Shown in pieces: positions 8,627 through 17,248 of a stretch of DNA of 64,000 nucleotides (the first letter of the stretch is position 1; each line of letters starts with the position of its first letter). Source of the stretch: Flavobacterium paronense (GTDB lineage Bacteria > Bacteroidota > Bacteroidia > Flavobacteriales > Flavobacteriaceae); the NCBI RefSeq assembly GCF_030409795.1, contig NZ_JAUFQN010000019.1, positions 2,232,001-2,296,000 of the forward strand, written 5' to 3'. The position numbers were made by a program, and so were the translations under genes. The notes below the pieces were generated by a model, which saw nothing but the letters and a program-made list of their open reading frames with translations, did not search any database and was not told the DNA's origin.

Positions 8627-9586
8627 ATGAATATATTTAGTAAAATTGTAATTGCAAGTTTCGCAATTATAACCTTTTCTTGTGATAATGAAAATAGTGC
8701 CGATACTTCTAACAAAGCTACTTCAACTGCTGCCATTACCACAGCTACTCCAAAGAAATTTTTATTTGATGCTACTAAAGCAGAAACAGCAGGAAATGCA
8801 GACTGGGTTTTAGATGCCGATTCATCACCGCAACGTTTTCCTACTCCAGCACAAGCAAATGTTACTGCTACGACTACCGAAAGTTTTTGGCGTGGCGGAT
8901 TGTCATCCTGGGGAATTGCTTTAGCCAAATTAGGACATACAGTAGAAACATTACCATCGGGAACCACTATTACTTATGGTGGAACTAATGCTCAAGATTT
9001 AAAAAACTACGATGTTTTTGTTGTAGATGAACCTAATACAAGATTTACGGCTGCAGAGAAAACAGCAATTTTAACCTTTGTAAAAAACGGTGGCGGGTTA
9101 TTTATGATTTCAGACCACACGGTTTCCGACAGAAATAATGACGGTTGGGATTCTCCTGCAATTTGGAATGACCTGATGTCAACTAACACTGTTCAAACGA
9201 ATCCTTTTGGAATTACCATTACGTTGAATAATTTTTCAGAAACTACTTCAAATAGATTAAGCGCAACAACTAATCCGATTTTGAATGGTTCACAAGGAAC
9301 AGTAACCCAACTGAAATATTCTGCCGGAGCTTCCATGTCAATAAATACTACGGCAAATACTACGGTACAAGGATTAATTTGGAGAGGAAGTTCTTCTCAA
9401 GGAACTACTAATATCATGTGTGCTACAGCAACTTTCGGAACAGGAAGAGTTGTTGTAATTGGTGATAGTTCACCCGCCGATGACGGAACCGGAGCAACAG
9501 GAGATACACTTTATCCGGGTTGGACAGAATTGGCTTCGCACTCACGCTTGCACATGAATGCTTCACTTTGGTTGGCTAAATTGTAA
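8627..9586 (+). CDS. Lipoprotein with a glutamine-amidotransferase-like (ThuA/DUF4350-type) domain
   Basis: A 319-residue protein. The signal peptide ends in a lipobox, with Cys at residue 19 in ITFSCDNE, so it is a lipoprotein. A linker rich in Thr/Ala follows. The body contains WGIALAKLGHTVETL, NYDVFVVDEPN and FVKNGGGLFMISDH, which resemble the Rossmann-like amidotransferase-type domains (ThuA, DUF4350, GldG-like), but no catalytic Cys is seen at the usual elbow. FGTGRVVVIGDSSPADD near the end is also typical. The function is unknown; non-enzymatic binding is possible. A terminator follows at 9608. Confidence 0.65.
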   Translation: MNIFSKIVIASFAIITFSCDNENSADTSNKATSTAAITTATPKKFLFDATKAETAGNADWVLDADSSPQRFPTPAQANVTATTTESFWRGGLSSWGIALAKLGHTVETLPSGTTITYGGTNAQDLKNYDVFVVDEPNTRFTAAEKTAILTFVKNGGGLFMISDHTVSDRNNDGWDSPAIWNDLMSTNTVQTNPFGITITLNNFSETTSNRLSATTNPILNGSQGTVTQLKYSAGASMSINTTANTTVQGLIWRGSSSQGTTNIMCATATFGTGRVVVIGDSSPADDGTGATGDTLYPGWTELASHSRLHMNASLWLAKL

Positions 9587-9607
9587 AACTTAATTATATA
9601 AATAAAG

Positions 9608-9637
9608 GCCCTGAGTTTTCACTTGGGGTTTTTTGTG
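9608..9637 (+). terminator. Rho-independent terminator after the ThuA-like lipoprotein gene
   Basis: CCCTGAGT (9610-9617) pairs with ACTTGGGG (9622-9629), including two G-T wobbles, followed by a run of six T. It lies 22 nt after the stop at 9586. Confidence 0.7.
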
Positions 9638-9677
9638 TCATTTTTTTTAAATGAAAATTTTGACACAAATCTTTTAT

Positions 9678-9710
9678 AAAAAAATCCTGAGGGTTCACTC
9701 AGGATTTTTT
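9678..9710 (-). terminator. Terminator of folD (symmetrical)
   Basis: ATCCTGAG (9684-9691) and CTCAGGAT (9698-9705) form a perfect 8-bp stem. The A-run at 9678-9684 gives the T-tract on the minus strand, and the T-run at 9706-9711 gives one on the plus strand, so it can work in both directions. It abuts the folD stop. Confidence 0.85.
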
Positions 9711-10597
9711 TATTCAATTCGTTGTCTTTTCTGTTCTCTTGCCAATAAGGTATTTTTCAAAAGCATGGCTATTGTCATCGGACCAACGCCGCCTGGAACT
9801 GGGGTAATATAAGATGCTTTTTTCGAAACCGCATCAAAATCTACGTCGCCCGTAATTCTGTAACCTCTTGAGTCATTTTCGTCAGCAACACGCGTAATAC
9901 CAACATCAATTACTACTGCTCCGTCTTTAACCATTTCGGCTTTTAGATAATTAGGAACGCCGAGTGCTGTGATTATAATATCAGCTTGGGTTGTTATTTG
10001 GGCAATATTTTTAGTGTAACTGTGCGTAAGTGTTACGGTTGAATTTCCCGGAAAACCTTTTCTTCCCATCAGGATGCTCATTGGGCGTCCAACAATGTGA
10101 CTTCTTCCGATTACTACAGTATGTTTTCCTTTGGTTTCAACATTGTATCGCTCTAATAATTCCAAAATTCCAAAAGGTGTTGCCGGAATAAAAGTGGTCA
10201 TATCTAACGCCATTTTTCCAAAATTTTCGGGATGAAAACCGTCTACGTCCTTACTTGGATCAATTGCCATCAATATTTTTTGGGTGTCAATTTGTTCTGG
10301 TAAGGGTAGCTGGACAATGAATCCGTCAATGTCATCATTTGCATTAAGTTCTTCAATTTTTTTGAGCAACTCGGTTTCTGATGTGGTACTTGGCATTTTG
10401 ACTAAAGTCGATTCAAATCCGACTAATTCACATGCTTTTACTTTACTTCCAACGTAAGTTAAACTTGCTCCATCATTACCAACAATTAATGCTGCGAGAT
10501 GAGGGACTTTCTCCTTATTGGCTTTCATTTTGTTAACCTCAGCTGTGATTTCGGCTTTAATATCACTGGATATTTTTTTTCCATCTAATAATTCCAT
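9710..10597 (-). CDS. folD: Bifunctional methylenetetrahydrofolate dehydrogenase / methenyltetrahydrofolate cyclohydrolase
   Basis: A 295-residue cytoplasmic enzyme of one-carbon metabolism that interconverts 5,10-methylene- and 10-formyl-tetrahydrofolate using NADP. The YVGSKVKAC segment carries the catalytic Tyr and Lys. KDVDGFHPENFGKM, the NADP-binding GRSHIVGRPMSILM and the C-terminal TPVPGGVGPMTIAMLL are diagnostic. Length is normal. The start is ATG at 10597. The ffh gene lies upstream on the same strand, 54 nt away, so they may be co-transcribed. Confidence 0.97.
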   Translation of the reverse strand: MELLDGKKISSDIKAEITAEVNKMKANKEKVPHLAALIVGNDGASLTYVGSKVKACELVGFESTLVKMPSTTSETELLKKIEELNANDDIDGFIVQLPLPEQIDTQKILMAIDPSKDVDGFHPENFGKMALDMTTFIPATPFGILELLERYNVETKGKHTVVIGRSHIVGRPMSILMGRKGFPGNSTVTLTHSYTKNIAQITTQADIIITALGVPNYLKAEMVKDGAVVIDVGITRVADENDSRGYRITGDVDFDAVSKKASYITPVPGGVGPMTIAMLLKNTLLAREQKRQRIE

Positions 10598-10651
10598 TTT
10601 TTGTAGTGTTGTTATTATTTATAAAAAAAACGCGATAAATCGCGTCTCTAC

Positions 10652-11980
10652 TTATTTCATTCCACCCATCATCTTCATCAAATTCTTTCCGCCTCCACCT
10701 TGCATCATTTTCATCATTTTGCTCATTTGGTCGAATTGCTTCATCAGTTGGTTTACTTCTTCTATTTTTCTACCGGAACCTTTGGCTATTCTGGTTTTTC
10801 TTTTCATATCAATAAGCGAAGGTTTGCTTCTTTCTTTTGGCGTCATCGAGTGAATAATCGCTTCAATATGTTTGAAAGCGTCGTCTTCAATTTCAACATC
10901 TTTAAGTGCTTTTCCGGCACCCGGAATCATTCCGACTAAGTCTTTCATATTACCCATTTTTTTGACTTGCTGGATTTGTGCTAAGAAATCATCGAAACCA
11001 AATTCATTTTTGGCGATTTTCTTTTGTATTTTTCTGGCTTCTTCTTCGTCATATTGCTCTTGAGCTCTTTCTACCAAAGAAACAACGTCACCCATACCAA
11101 GAATCCTTTCAGCCATACGAGATGGATAGAACACATCTATAGCTTCCATTTTTTCTCCAGTACCAATAAACTTGATTGGCTTATCAACAACCGATTTAAT
11201 TGAAATGGCAGCACCACCACGCGTATCACCGTCCAATTTGGTTAAAATAACGCCGTCAAAATTTAATCTGTCATTGAATGCTTTCGCCGTATTCACAGCA
11301 TCTTGACCAGTCATCGCATCAACAACAAATAAGGTTTCCTGTGGTTTGATGGCAGCATGAACATTCGCGATTTCGTTCATCATTTGTTCATCAATAGCCA
11401 AACGACCGGCAGTATCTACAATTACTACATTGAATCCATTCGCTTTTGCGTAAGCTATGGCTTTCAATGAAATATCAACTGGGTTTTTATTTTCGGGTTC
11501 CGAATAAACTTCAACACCAACTTGGTCTCCAACAATATGCAACTGATTAATTGCCGCAGGGCGATAAATATCGCAAGCTACTAAAAGCGGTTTTTTATTC
11601 TTTTTAGTTTTAAGATAATTGGCTAGTTTTCCGGAGAAAGTTGTTTTACCCGAACCTTGTAGACCTGACATTAAAATCACCGTTGGATTTCCGGAAAGGT
11701 TAATACCAGTAGCATCGCCACCCATTAATTCAGTTAATTCGTCTTTTACAATTTTAACCAAAAGTTGTCCAGGTTGCAATGTTGTTAGTACATTTTCACC
11801 AATTGCTTTTTCCTTAACTTTTGTGGTAAAATCTTTGGCAATTTTAAAATTAACATCGGCATCAAGCAACGCACGACGGACTTCTTTCAAAGTTTCGGCT
11901 ACATTGACTTCGGTAATTTTTCCGTGTCCTTTTAGAATATGAAATGCTTTATCTAGTTTATCACTTAAATTATTGAACAT
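10652..11980 (-). CDS. ffh: Signal recognition particle protein
   Basis: A 442-residue GTPase of the signal recognition particle, which binds 4.5S RNA and nascent signal sequences and targets them to FtsY at the membrane. The N domain precedes the G domain, whose P-loop is GLQGSGKTTFSGKLA; DTAGRLAID and LDGDTRGGAAIS are the other GTPase motifs. The methionine-rich M domain ends with QMSKMMKMMQGGGG and KNLMKMMGGM. Length is typical for Bacteroidetes. The 163 nt upstream (11981-12144) hold no recognised element. Confidence 0.98.
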   Translation of the reverse strand: MFNNLSDKLDKAFHILKGHGKITEVNVAETLKEVRRALLDADVNFKIAKDFTTKVKEKAIGENVLTTLQPGQLLVKIVKDELTELMGGDATGINLSGNPTVILMSGLQGSGKTTFSGKLANYLKTKKNKKPLLVACDIYRPAAINQLHIVGDQVGVEVYSEPENKNPVDISLKAIAYAKANGFNVVIVDTAGRLAIDEQMMNEIANVHAAIKPQETLFVVDAMTGQDAVNTAKAFNDRLNFDGVILTKLDGDTRGGAAISIKSVVDKPIKFIGTGEKMEAIDVFYPSRMAERILGMGDVVSLVERAQEQYDEEEARKIQKKIAKNEFGFDDFLAQIQQVKKMGNMKDLVGMIPGAGKALKDVEIEDDAFKHIEAIIHSMTPKERSKPSLIDMKRKTRIAKGSGRKIEEVNQLMKQFDQMSKMMKMMQGGGGKNLMKMMGGMK

Positions 11981-12168
11981 ATGCTGTATTTGCTATAATG
12001 AAGTGCAAATTTAAGGATTTGATTTAGAAGTTTTGTAGTAAACTAATAAAAAAACTTGCAAAAATCGTTGCTAAATAATTATCATGATTTAATTAAAATT
12101 TATTAGTTTTCAATAGTTATGACAAGCTTTATTTCATTATTTTTATGTCAAGAATTCAGATGCTAACT

Positions 12169-12879
12169 ATGAATAAAATATTTACTTTTTTTCTGCTTAT
12201 GATTTGTACAATAAGCAGTTACAGCCAATCTTTAAAAAAACAATATCAGGAACAAGCTTCCCAACATTTCTATAAAGAGGAATTTAAGCAAAGTTTAGAT
12301 TGTTATACTAAAATTATCCAATTATATCCAAATGATTCTAGTGCTTACAACTTGAGAGGACAGCTTTATGAGTTGCTTCATGATTATAAAAATGCAATTT
12401 TAGACTACAGTAAGGAAATAGCAATTGACACTACATTTGCCGATAGTTATTTTTTCAGGGCTATGGTTAAAGAAAAAATAAAGGATCATAAAGGCGCTAT
12501 TTTAGACTACACAAAAACCATTAAATATGAACCTAACAATTCCGATGCGTACTATTTCCGTGGATTGAATAAAGTGGCTTTGAAAAACTATGTTGGCGTT
12601 ATGGATGATTATGCAAATGCTATAAAAATAAGGCCTGATCACGCTGAAGTATATGCAGACAGAGCTTTGCTAAAAATAAAGTTAAAAAAATATAAAGAAG
12701 CGATGAACGATTTTGACAAAGCTATTGAGTTGAGTGACACTAATGCTGAATTCTATTTAAGAAGAGGAAAATTAAAACTAAAAATTGGTCAACAGCAAAG
12801 TGCCTGTGAGGATTTTAAAAAATGTTGTAAAATAGATTCCAATTTCAAATCAAAATTGCCAAATATAAATTGTAATTAA
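12169..12879 (+). CDS. Secreted tetratricopeptide repeat protein
   Basis: From the ATG at 12169 the product is 236 residues with a clean signal peptide (MNKIFTFFLLMICTISSYSQ). An in-frame ATG at 12145 would add eight residues and spoil the signal, so the later start is preferred. The mature part is five to six TPR units (for example AYNLRGQLYELLHDYKNAIL and FRAMVKEKIKDHKGAILDY), a protein-protein interaction scaffold probably in the periplasm. Partners are unknown. apbE starts on the nucleotide after its stop, so they are co-transcribed and perhaps functionally linked. Confidence 0.8.
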   Translation: MNKIFTFFLLMICTISSYSQSLKKQYQEQASQHFYKEEFKQSLDCYTKIIQLYPNDSSAYNLRGQLYELLHDYKNAILDYSKEIAIDTTFADSYFFRAMVKEKIKDHKGAILDYTKTIKYEPNNSDAYYFRGLNKVALKNYVGVMDDYANAIKIRPDHAEVYADRALLKIKLKKYKEAMNDFDKAIELSDTNAEFYLRRGKLKLKIGQQQSACEDFKKCCKIDSNFKSKLPNINCN

Positions 12880-13887
12880 ATGAAAAAAATACTGCTATTA
12901 AGTGCGTTACTGGTTCCTTTTTTAGGATATAACCAAAGTGAACCTATTAAAATTGAAGGAAGTGCACAGGGAACTACCTATCACATCACCTATTTTGACA
13001 AAAAGAATAGGGATTTACAACCCGAGATTGAGCAATTATTGCACGATTTTGACAAATCGGTTTCTACTTATATTACCAATTCTATTATTTCCAGAATAAA
13101 CTCCAATCAAAAAAATGTCAAAGTTGACAAATACTTTAAAACTTGTTTCAAAAAAGCGAAAGAAGTATGGAAAAACACCAATGGTGCATTTGACCCAACG
13201 GTTTATCCATTAGTAAATGCTTGGGGATTTGGACCAGGAAAAAAACAAAAAATTGAAAAAGAAAAAATTGACAGCATCCTTAAGTTTGTAGGTTTTGATT
13301 TGATTGAATTAAAAGGAAACACAATTGTTAAAAAAGACCCTCGTGTAGCTCTTGATTTTAATGCCTTTGCTCAAGGATATTCTGTGGATGTTGTTTCTGG
13401 ATTTTTAAATGCAAAAGGAATTCACAATTACATCGTTGAAATTGGAGGCGAAGTATATGCCAACGGTAAAAAACCAAATGGCGACAATTGGAGTATTGGA
13501 ATTGAAAAACCTATTGATAATAAAACCGAATTAAATCCTTTAAAAGCAATTGTGAAATTAGAAAATTTAGCTGTCGCTACTTCGGGAAATTACAGAAGAT
13601 TTATTATTGAAGAAGGCGTTAAATACGCCCATCATATAGACCCAAAGACAGGTTATCCTACTAAAAATAATTTACTAAGTGCCTCAGTGTTTTCCAAACA
13701 ATGCATTGCTTCAGATGCTAATGCAACAGGCATTTTAGTAATGGGATTAGAAAAGGCTAAAACTTTTTTAGAGCATCATACTGAACTTGAAGCTTATCTA
13801 ATTTATTCTGATGAAAAAGGAAATTATCAAATTTATGAAACACCCGGAATAAAATTAATACTCTCAGAAGTAACTGATAACGAATAA
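12880..13887 (+). CDS. apbE: FAD:protein FMN transferase (ApbE)
   Basis: A 335-residue periplasmic enzyme that attaches FMN covalently to Thr/Ser of target flavoproteins using FAD. It has a signal peptide (MKKILLLSALLVPFLGYNQ). Diagnostic segments are FDPTVYPLVNAWGFGPG, DFNAFAQGYSVDVV, VEIGGEVYANG and the metal/FAD-binding HHIDPKTGYP. Length matches the family. It directly follows the TPR gene and is convergent with a DUF2271 gene, a family often found next to apbE in other phyla. No NqrC/RnfG-type FMN-binding target is visible in this window. Confidence 0.93.
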   Translation: MKKILLLSALLVPFLGYNQSEPIKIEGSAQGTTYHITYFDKKNRDLQPEIEQLLHDFDKSVSTYITNSIISRINSNQKNVKVDKYFKTCFKKAKEVWKNTNGAFDPTVYPLVNAWGFGPGKKQKIEKEKIDSILKFVGFDLIELKGNTIVKKDPRVALDFNAFAQGYSVDVVSGFLNAKGIHNYIVEIGGEVYANGKKPNGDNWSIGIEKPIDNKTELNPLKAIVKLENLAVATSGNYRRFIIEEGVKYAHHIDPKTGYPTKNNLLSASVFSKQCIASDANATGILVMGLEKAKTFLEHHTELEAYLIYSDEKGNYQIYETPGIKLILSEVTDNE

Positions 13888-13917
13888 AAAAAGCATCCAT
13901 AAATGAATGCTTTTTTA
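13885..13917. terminator. Bidirectional terminator between apbE and the DUF2271 gene
   Basis: AAAAAAGCATCCAT is nearly complementary to ATGAATGCTTTTTT across a 2-nt loop. One C-A mismatch interrupts the stem. A-run and T-run flank it on both sides, fitting termination of the convergent apbE and DUF2271 transcripts. Confidence 0.8.
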
Positions 13918-13936
13918 AAATTTAATCTCAAAAAAA

Positions 13937-14782
13937 TTATTTATCTAAAAGAACTTTATATGTTGACGTTCCTTTATCATTTGTTAAATTAAAAATATAA
14001 ATTCCATTAGCAAAAGAAGAAAGGTCTATCTTTTTTGAAGTGTCTGACAAAGAAAAATCTACATCTTCACTGTAAACAACTTCTCCTAAAATATTTACAA
14101 CCTTAATAGTATTAACTTGATTTTTGTAATCAATATTAAAAATACCTTTTGATGGATTTGGATAAACTACAAAATCTGGTGTAGTATTAAAATCTTCAAC
14201 ACCTAATGTTGCTGCCCAACTTAAAGCAATTGCAGTAAAATTAGTATCTGCTGTTGGTGTTTGTGAATCAGTATTTACACCTTTAGTAAAAGGAAAATAT
14301 CTTGTTACAGTAGCACTACCATGTCCCCAAGTTTCCTGAACAGCTACTCTATAAGACCCATCAGCGACAACGGTACCAGCTACGTTTGTACCATTCCAAG
14401 TATAGGTATGAGTTAAAAAAGCATTGGCTAAAGAATTTGGAGTTCCAGTTGCGCCTCTACCCATTGTTGCTCCAGTAGCTGCATCTACAACACTACTTCC
14501 TGATTTTGAAACCCATGTTGGTAAATGGTCAGAAGTGTTACTTCCCCAATAACGAGCTTTGGTTTTTACAAAAGTTGAAGTCCCAGCAGTAGTTCCGCAT
14601 GGAGTGCAACTTTCTATCCAAATGGCAACTGCATATCTACCATCTGTTTCATAATTTCCAGATGTATGCTTTGGACAAGTTAATGTAAATGTTAAATTAC
14701 CTGGTGTATTTTGTGCAGACATATTAAGCGATAAGCCGAACATAAGGTAAATTCCAAGAATGCTAAGAATAATTTTTTTCAT
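13937..14782 (-). CDS. DUF2271 protein with T9SS type A sorting domain
   Basis: A 281-residue secreted protein. It has a signal peptide ending NMSAQ. The DUF2271-like core runs from NLTFTLTCPKH through GRYAVAIWIESC, KARYWGS, HLPTWVSKSG and DGSYRVAVQETWGHG, the conserved Trp/His pattern of the family. A CTPC motif interrupts the strand after AIWIES, which could be redox-active or a disulfide. The last ~75 residues (VVYPNPSKGIFNI, FANGIYIFNL) are a T9SS type A sorting domain, so it is probably exported to the cell surface. It is the last gene of the operon starting at 17042. The family role is uncertain. Confidence 0.8.
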   Translation of the reverse strand: MKKIILSILGIYLMFGLSLNMSAQNTPGNLTFTLTCPKHTSGNYETDGRYAVAIWIESCTPCGTTAGTSTFVKTKARYWGSNTSDHLPTWVSKSGSSVVDAATGATMGRGATGTPNSLANAFLTHTYTWNGTNVAGTVVADGSYRVAVQETWGHGSATVTRYFPFTKGVNTDSQTPTADTNFTAIALSWAATLGVEDFNTTPDFVVYPNPSKGIFNIDYKNQVNTIKVVNILGEVVYSEDVDFSLSDTSKKIDLSSFANGIYIFNLTNDKGTSTYKVLLDK

Positions 14783-14836
14783 GATTCAAATGTTTTTAGT
14801 TATTAAATGAAAAATCATTTAATCTGTTTTTATTAT

Positions 14837-15370
14837 TTATTTATTTTCTAATGTTAGTTTTATACTAATTTTGGAAGTTTCGGCCAAAGTCTTTTTAGCT
14901 AAAGCAGGAACGTCAATTTTATAGTCTGAAAGTTTAACTGAAAAGCTACCGGAAATTGAAACTTTATCACCCTCAGTGTTAACAGCCATTTTGGATTTAA
15001 CTTTATTGGTTACACCGTGCATTGTCAAATCTCCTTCCACTTCATAATTACCAGATTTAGCATCATAGTTGATTACTTTTCCTTTGAAACTGGCTTTTGG
15101 AAGTTTATCACTTTCCATGTAGTTTTCATTGAAATGTTCTTCCATCAAGGGCGATTTGAATTTAAAAGATTTGACCATGGCCTGAACAACAACTTCTCCT
15201 GTAGCTTTATCAAAAATACTGGACACTGTTTTGTTTGTTCCAATAACTTCATCCATGGCTCCAGGTACTGTGGCATCGAACTTAATTTCTCCAGAACGAG
15301 TAATCATTTTTTGTGAAAATGTTGCACTTCCTATCAAAAGCGCTACTACTACAATTGCAATTTTTTTCAT
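14837..15370 (-). CDS. YceI family protein
   Basis: A 177-residue secreted protein, taking ATG at 15370, which gives the signal peptide MKKIAIVVVALLIGSATFSQ; the in-frame extension to 15415 is unlikely. The body shows the YceI lipocalin-like pattern: FDATVPGAMDEVIGTNKTVS, LPKASFKGKVI, GDLTMHGVTNKVKSKM and a final VKLSDYKIDVPAL. YceI proteins bind isoprenoid-type lipids such as polyprenyl quinone chains in a hydrophobic barrel. Here it is in an operon with a cytochrome-like lipoprotein, consistent with, but not proof of, a quinone or redox link. Confidence 0.88.
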   Translation of the reverse strand: MKKIAIVVVALLIGSATFSQKMITRSGEIKFDATVPGAMDEVIGTNKTVSSIFDKATGEVVVQAMVKSFKFKSPLMEEHFNENYMESDKLPKASFKGKVINYDAKSGNYEVEGDLTMHGVTNKVKSKMAVNTEGDKVSISGSFSVKLSDYKIDVPALAKKTLAETSKISIKLTLENK

Positions 15371-15384
15371 AATTATTTTATTTA

Positions 15385-15726
15385 TTATTGTTCGATTAGC
15401 CCTTGAGCAATCCATGCGTTAAACATATCTATTTGAACTTGCGGTAATCTACCTGATTGTGGCATTAATCCACATGATGCACCATCTAATCTGCATGCAA
15501 TATTATCGGCATTATCTACCACTTGTTGATAGGTTTCTAACGGTGAATCTGGTCGTGTACCATTAACACTATGACAAGATGTACATTGAGCTGTCATTAT
15601 CTGTTTTATTTTACCTTCATACGTTGGATTGGCAACAAAACCTGATATTTCCGAATAAGTATTCGATTCACATGAAACAATTAATGTTCCAATGGCTACT
15701 AAAAAAAGAATTTTTACTGTTTTCAT
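15385..15726 (-). CDS. Cytochrome c-like heme lipoprotein
   Basis: From ATG at 15726 the product is 113 residues. The signal ends in a lipobox (IVSC, Cys19). A single heme-binding motif CTSCH lies at residues 48-52, and GLMPQSGRL further on offers a possible axial Met. Two further cysteines (IACRLDGASC) could form a disulfide. This is the size and layout of small mono-heme cytochromes attached to the envelope. The longer in-frame extension upstream overlaps the DUF5777 gene and is rejected. It starts 4 nt after the DUF5777 stop and ends 14 nt before yceI. Confidence 0.82.
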   Translation of the reverse strand: MKTVKILFLVAIGTLIVSCESNTYSEISGFVANPTYEGKIKQIMTAQCTSCHSVNGTRPDSPLETYQQVVDNADNIACRLDGASCGLMPQSGRLPQVQIDMFNAWIAQGLIEQ

Positions 15727-15730
15727 AATA

Positions 15731-16603
15731 TTAAAAAGCTCTATACATGTTAAACCCAAAATAAATACTTCCTCCTGCATCCCATCTTCCGGTAGTGTTG
15801 GTAAAATAAGCAACATCATTCATTGGCTGAGAGCTAGAGAAAACTAACTGAAATACGTGACCACCAGTTTCTATATCAAAACCAGCTGTTAAAGGATTGT
15901 GATAATATTCATGCTCTACTGGAGTTAATCTAGCCGCATATTCTAAGTTAAAACTAATCCGTTTTGAAATTTTGCATCTTCCTCCAACACCAATTGCCAT
16001 TTGGTCTTTTCTGTCAGTATCTGGCTGAATATCATATAAGTTTTTATGAATAAAAACCGGATTAACTTCAAGTGAAATGGCATCAGAGAATTTTCTTGAA
16101 ATAAGCAACTGACTAGTAAAAGCAAATCGGTTTGATTCTTTAAAGTCAGGGTATAAATTTGGATCAAATTTAGAAGAATTAATATCCATAGTATTATAAC
16201 CAACTATAGTGAATGGGAATCCATTTTCCATTTGGTTAGCTAATCTATATTTTATAGACAATTCAAATGTTTTTTGATAGGTATGTCTGGATAATCCTAA
16301 AGACAACCAATCGGTTGCTCCATAAATTCCGCCAATTTTTGTCAATGCATTATCTAAACCAAAGAAATTATTAATTCCTTCTTTTAAATCACCAAAGCGG
16401 TGAGCTACTAAAAAGTACCATTCATTTTTGGCTGCTAATTTTGTTGACTGCATATTACAAACCTGCAGTCCTTTGAATGCAGACGAAGCAGCTTGTTTTG
16501 TTTTTGGAACAGAATCAAGTTCTTTCATTAAATCATCTTGCGCATTTGCTGCATTAAAAGCAAATAGCAAAAAAGCTGATAGTATTAATTTGTTTAACTT
16601 CAT
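15731..16603 (-). CDS. DUF5777 family beta-barrel protein
   Basis: A 290-residue protein with a signal peptide ending NAANAQ. The body alternates amphipathic strands (WLSLGLSRHTYQKTFELSIK, FAFTSQLLISRKFSDAISLE, FNLEYAARLTP) and ends in GGSIYFGFNMYRAF, terminating in the aromatic residue typical of outer-membrane barrels. It resembles the DUF5777 family found in Bacteroidetes next to cytochrome and YceI genes. It could be a porin-like partner for the heme lipoprotein, but no function is established. Confidence 0.75.
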   Translation of the reverse strand: MKLNKLILSAFLLFAFNAANAQDDLMKELDSVPKTKQAASSAFKGLQVCNMQSTKLAAKNEWYFLVAHRFGDLKEGINNFFGLDNALTKIGGIYGATDWLSLGLSRHTYQKTFELSIKYRLANQMENGFPFTIVGYNTMDINSSKFDPNLYPDFKESNRFAFTSQLLISRKFSDAISLEVNPVFIHKNLYDIQPDTDRKDQMAIGVGGRCKISKRISFNLEYAARLTPVEHEYYHNPLTAGFDIETGGHVFQLVFSSSQPMNDVAYFTNTTGRWDAGGSIYFGFNMYRAF

Positions 16604-16643
16604 TTTTTATTAATTAAGGTGGTTAGATACTTTAAAATAGTCA

Positions 16644-17042
16644 CTAATTAGCGCATAAATTGCATTGGTCAAGTTTCACTTCACCCAAAAGGTCATCATA
16701 ACCGATAACTCTTCCTTTTACAGTCACTTTCTGACCATTTTTAAATGAATTATTAGCTTTAGTTAGATTACAATTAACAGAATTATCAATTATAACTTCT
16801 TTATCATTAACTGAAGTAACAATTCCAGAGACTGCTACTGGTTTTTCAAGATATTTTTTGTTTGAAGCAGTTGCATTAGAAGTAAATTCAGCCACTATTT
16901 GACTAGACGGAACTTTGTATGCGATATCTTCTGATGCAATATCTCTTTTACCTCCATTATTGATGTAATAACGTACTGAGAAAAATGAAGCAAGTAATAC
17001 TATGATTACTATTCCTGAGATGGTAAACACTTTCTTTAACAT
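16644..17042 (-). CDS. Membrane-anchored OB-fold (tRNA_anti-like) protein
   Basis: From ATG at 17042 the product is 132 residues; a longer in-frame start at 17078 would put hydrophilic residues before the membrane segment. Residues 1-24 (MLKKVFTISGIVIIVLLASF) form one transmembrane anchor. The rest resembles the tRNA_anti-like OB-fold: VAVSGIVTSVNDKEVIID and GQKVTVKGRVIGYDDLLGEV, with a short Cys-rich end (QCNLCAN). It is the first gene of the five-gene operon. An AGTAGGG-type promoter motif lies ~80-110 nt upstream. The ligand is unknown. Confidence 0.72.
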   Translation of the reverse strand: MLKKVFTISGIVIIVLLASFFSVRYYINNGGKRDIASEDIAYKVPSSQIVAEFTSNATASNKKYLEKPVAVSGIVTSVNDKEVIIDNSVNCNLTKANNSFKNGQKVTVKGRVIGYDDLLGEVKLDQCNLCAN

Positions 17043-17122
17043 AATTTTTAGATTTGGAATTACTATTTTTTTTATCAAACTAAAATCTGAAAATAAATAT
17101 TAGATTTTGATTTATAGTAATG

Positions 17123-17150
17123 AAACAAATTGAAGTAACAAAACCCTACT
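17123..17150 (-). promoter_or_regulatory. Putative ECF promoter motif before the OB-fold/cytochrome operon
   Basis: On the minus strand AGTAGGGTTTT (17150-17140) is followed at offset 22 by TTTGTTT (17129-17123). The same two blocks at the same spacing lie before the lipoprotein gene at 18455, and a related copy lies before fecR. It is 81 nt from the block end to the ATG at 17042. Promoter activity is inferred. Confidence 0.5.
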
Positions 17151-17194
17151 CAATTATTGAAAAAATTATTGAATTGTTTAAAAAAATTGTAATA

Positions 17195-17221
17195 AAAAAA
17201 TCAGCACAATAGCTGATTTAT
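17195..17221 (-). terminator. Terminator of the lipoprotein/small membrane protein operon
   Basis: AAATCAGC and GCTGATTT pair around a 6-nt loop, and the plus-strand A-run before it gives the T-tract on the minus strand. It lies 28 nt after the stop of the 59-residue gene. Confidence 0.75.
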
Positions 17222-17248
17222 AATTTTAGTATCAAGAAGATTCTTAAG

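Noticed and set aside
8608..8967. Minus-strand ORF overlapping the 5' part of the ThuA-like lipoprotein gene
   Set aside because: It is a frame shadow; the plus-strand gene has a signal peptide, lipobox and a terminator.
15726..15819. N-terminal extension of the heme lipoprotein up to 15819
   Set aside because: The extension runs through the 3' end of the DUF5777 gene and lacks a signal peptide. ATG at 15726 gives a clean lipobox.
14837..17042. Operon as part of a classical cytochrome biogenesis or heme transport locus
   Set aside because: No ccm/ccs, Hmu or HemS-type genes are present. Only one CxxCH occurs, so a classical assembly is not supported.
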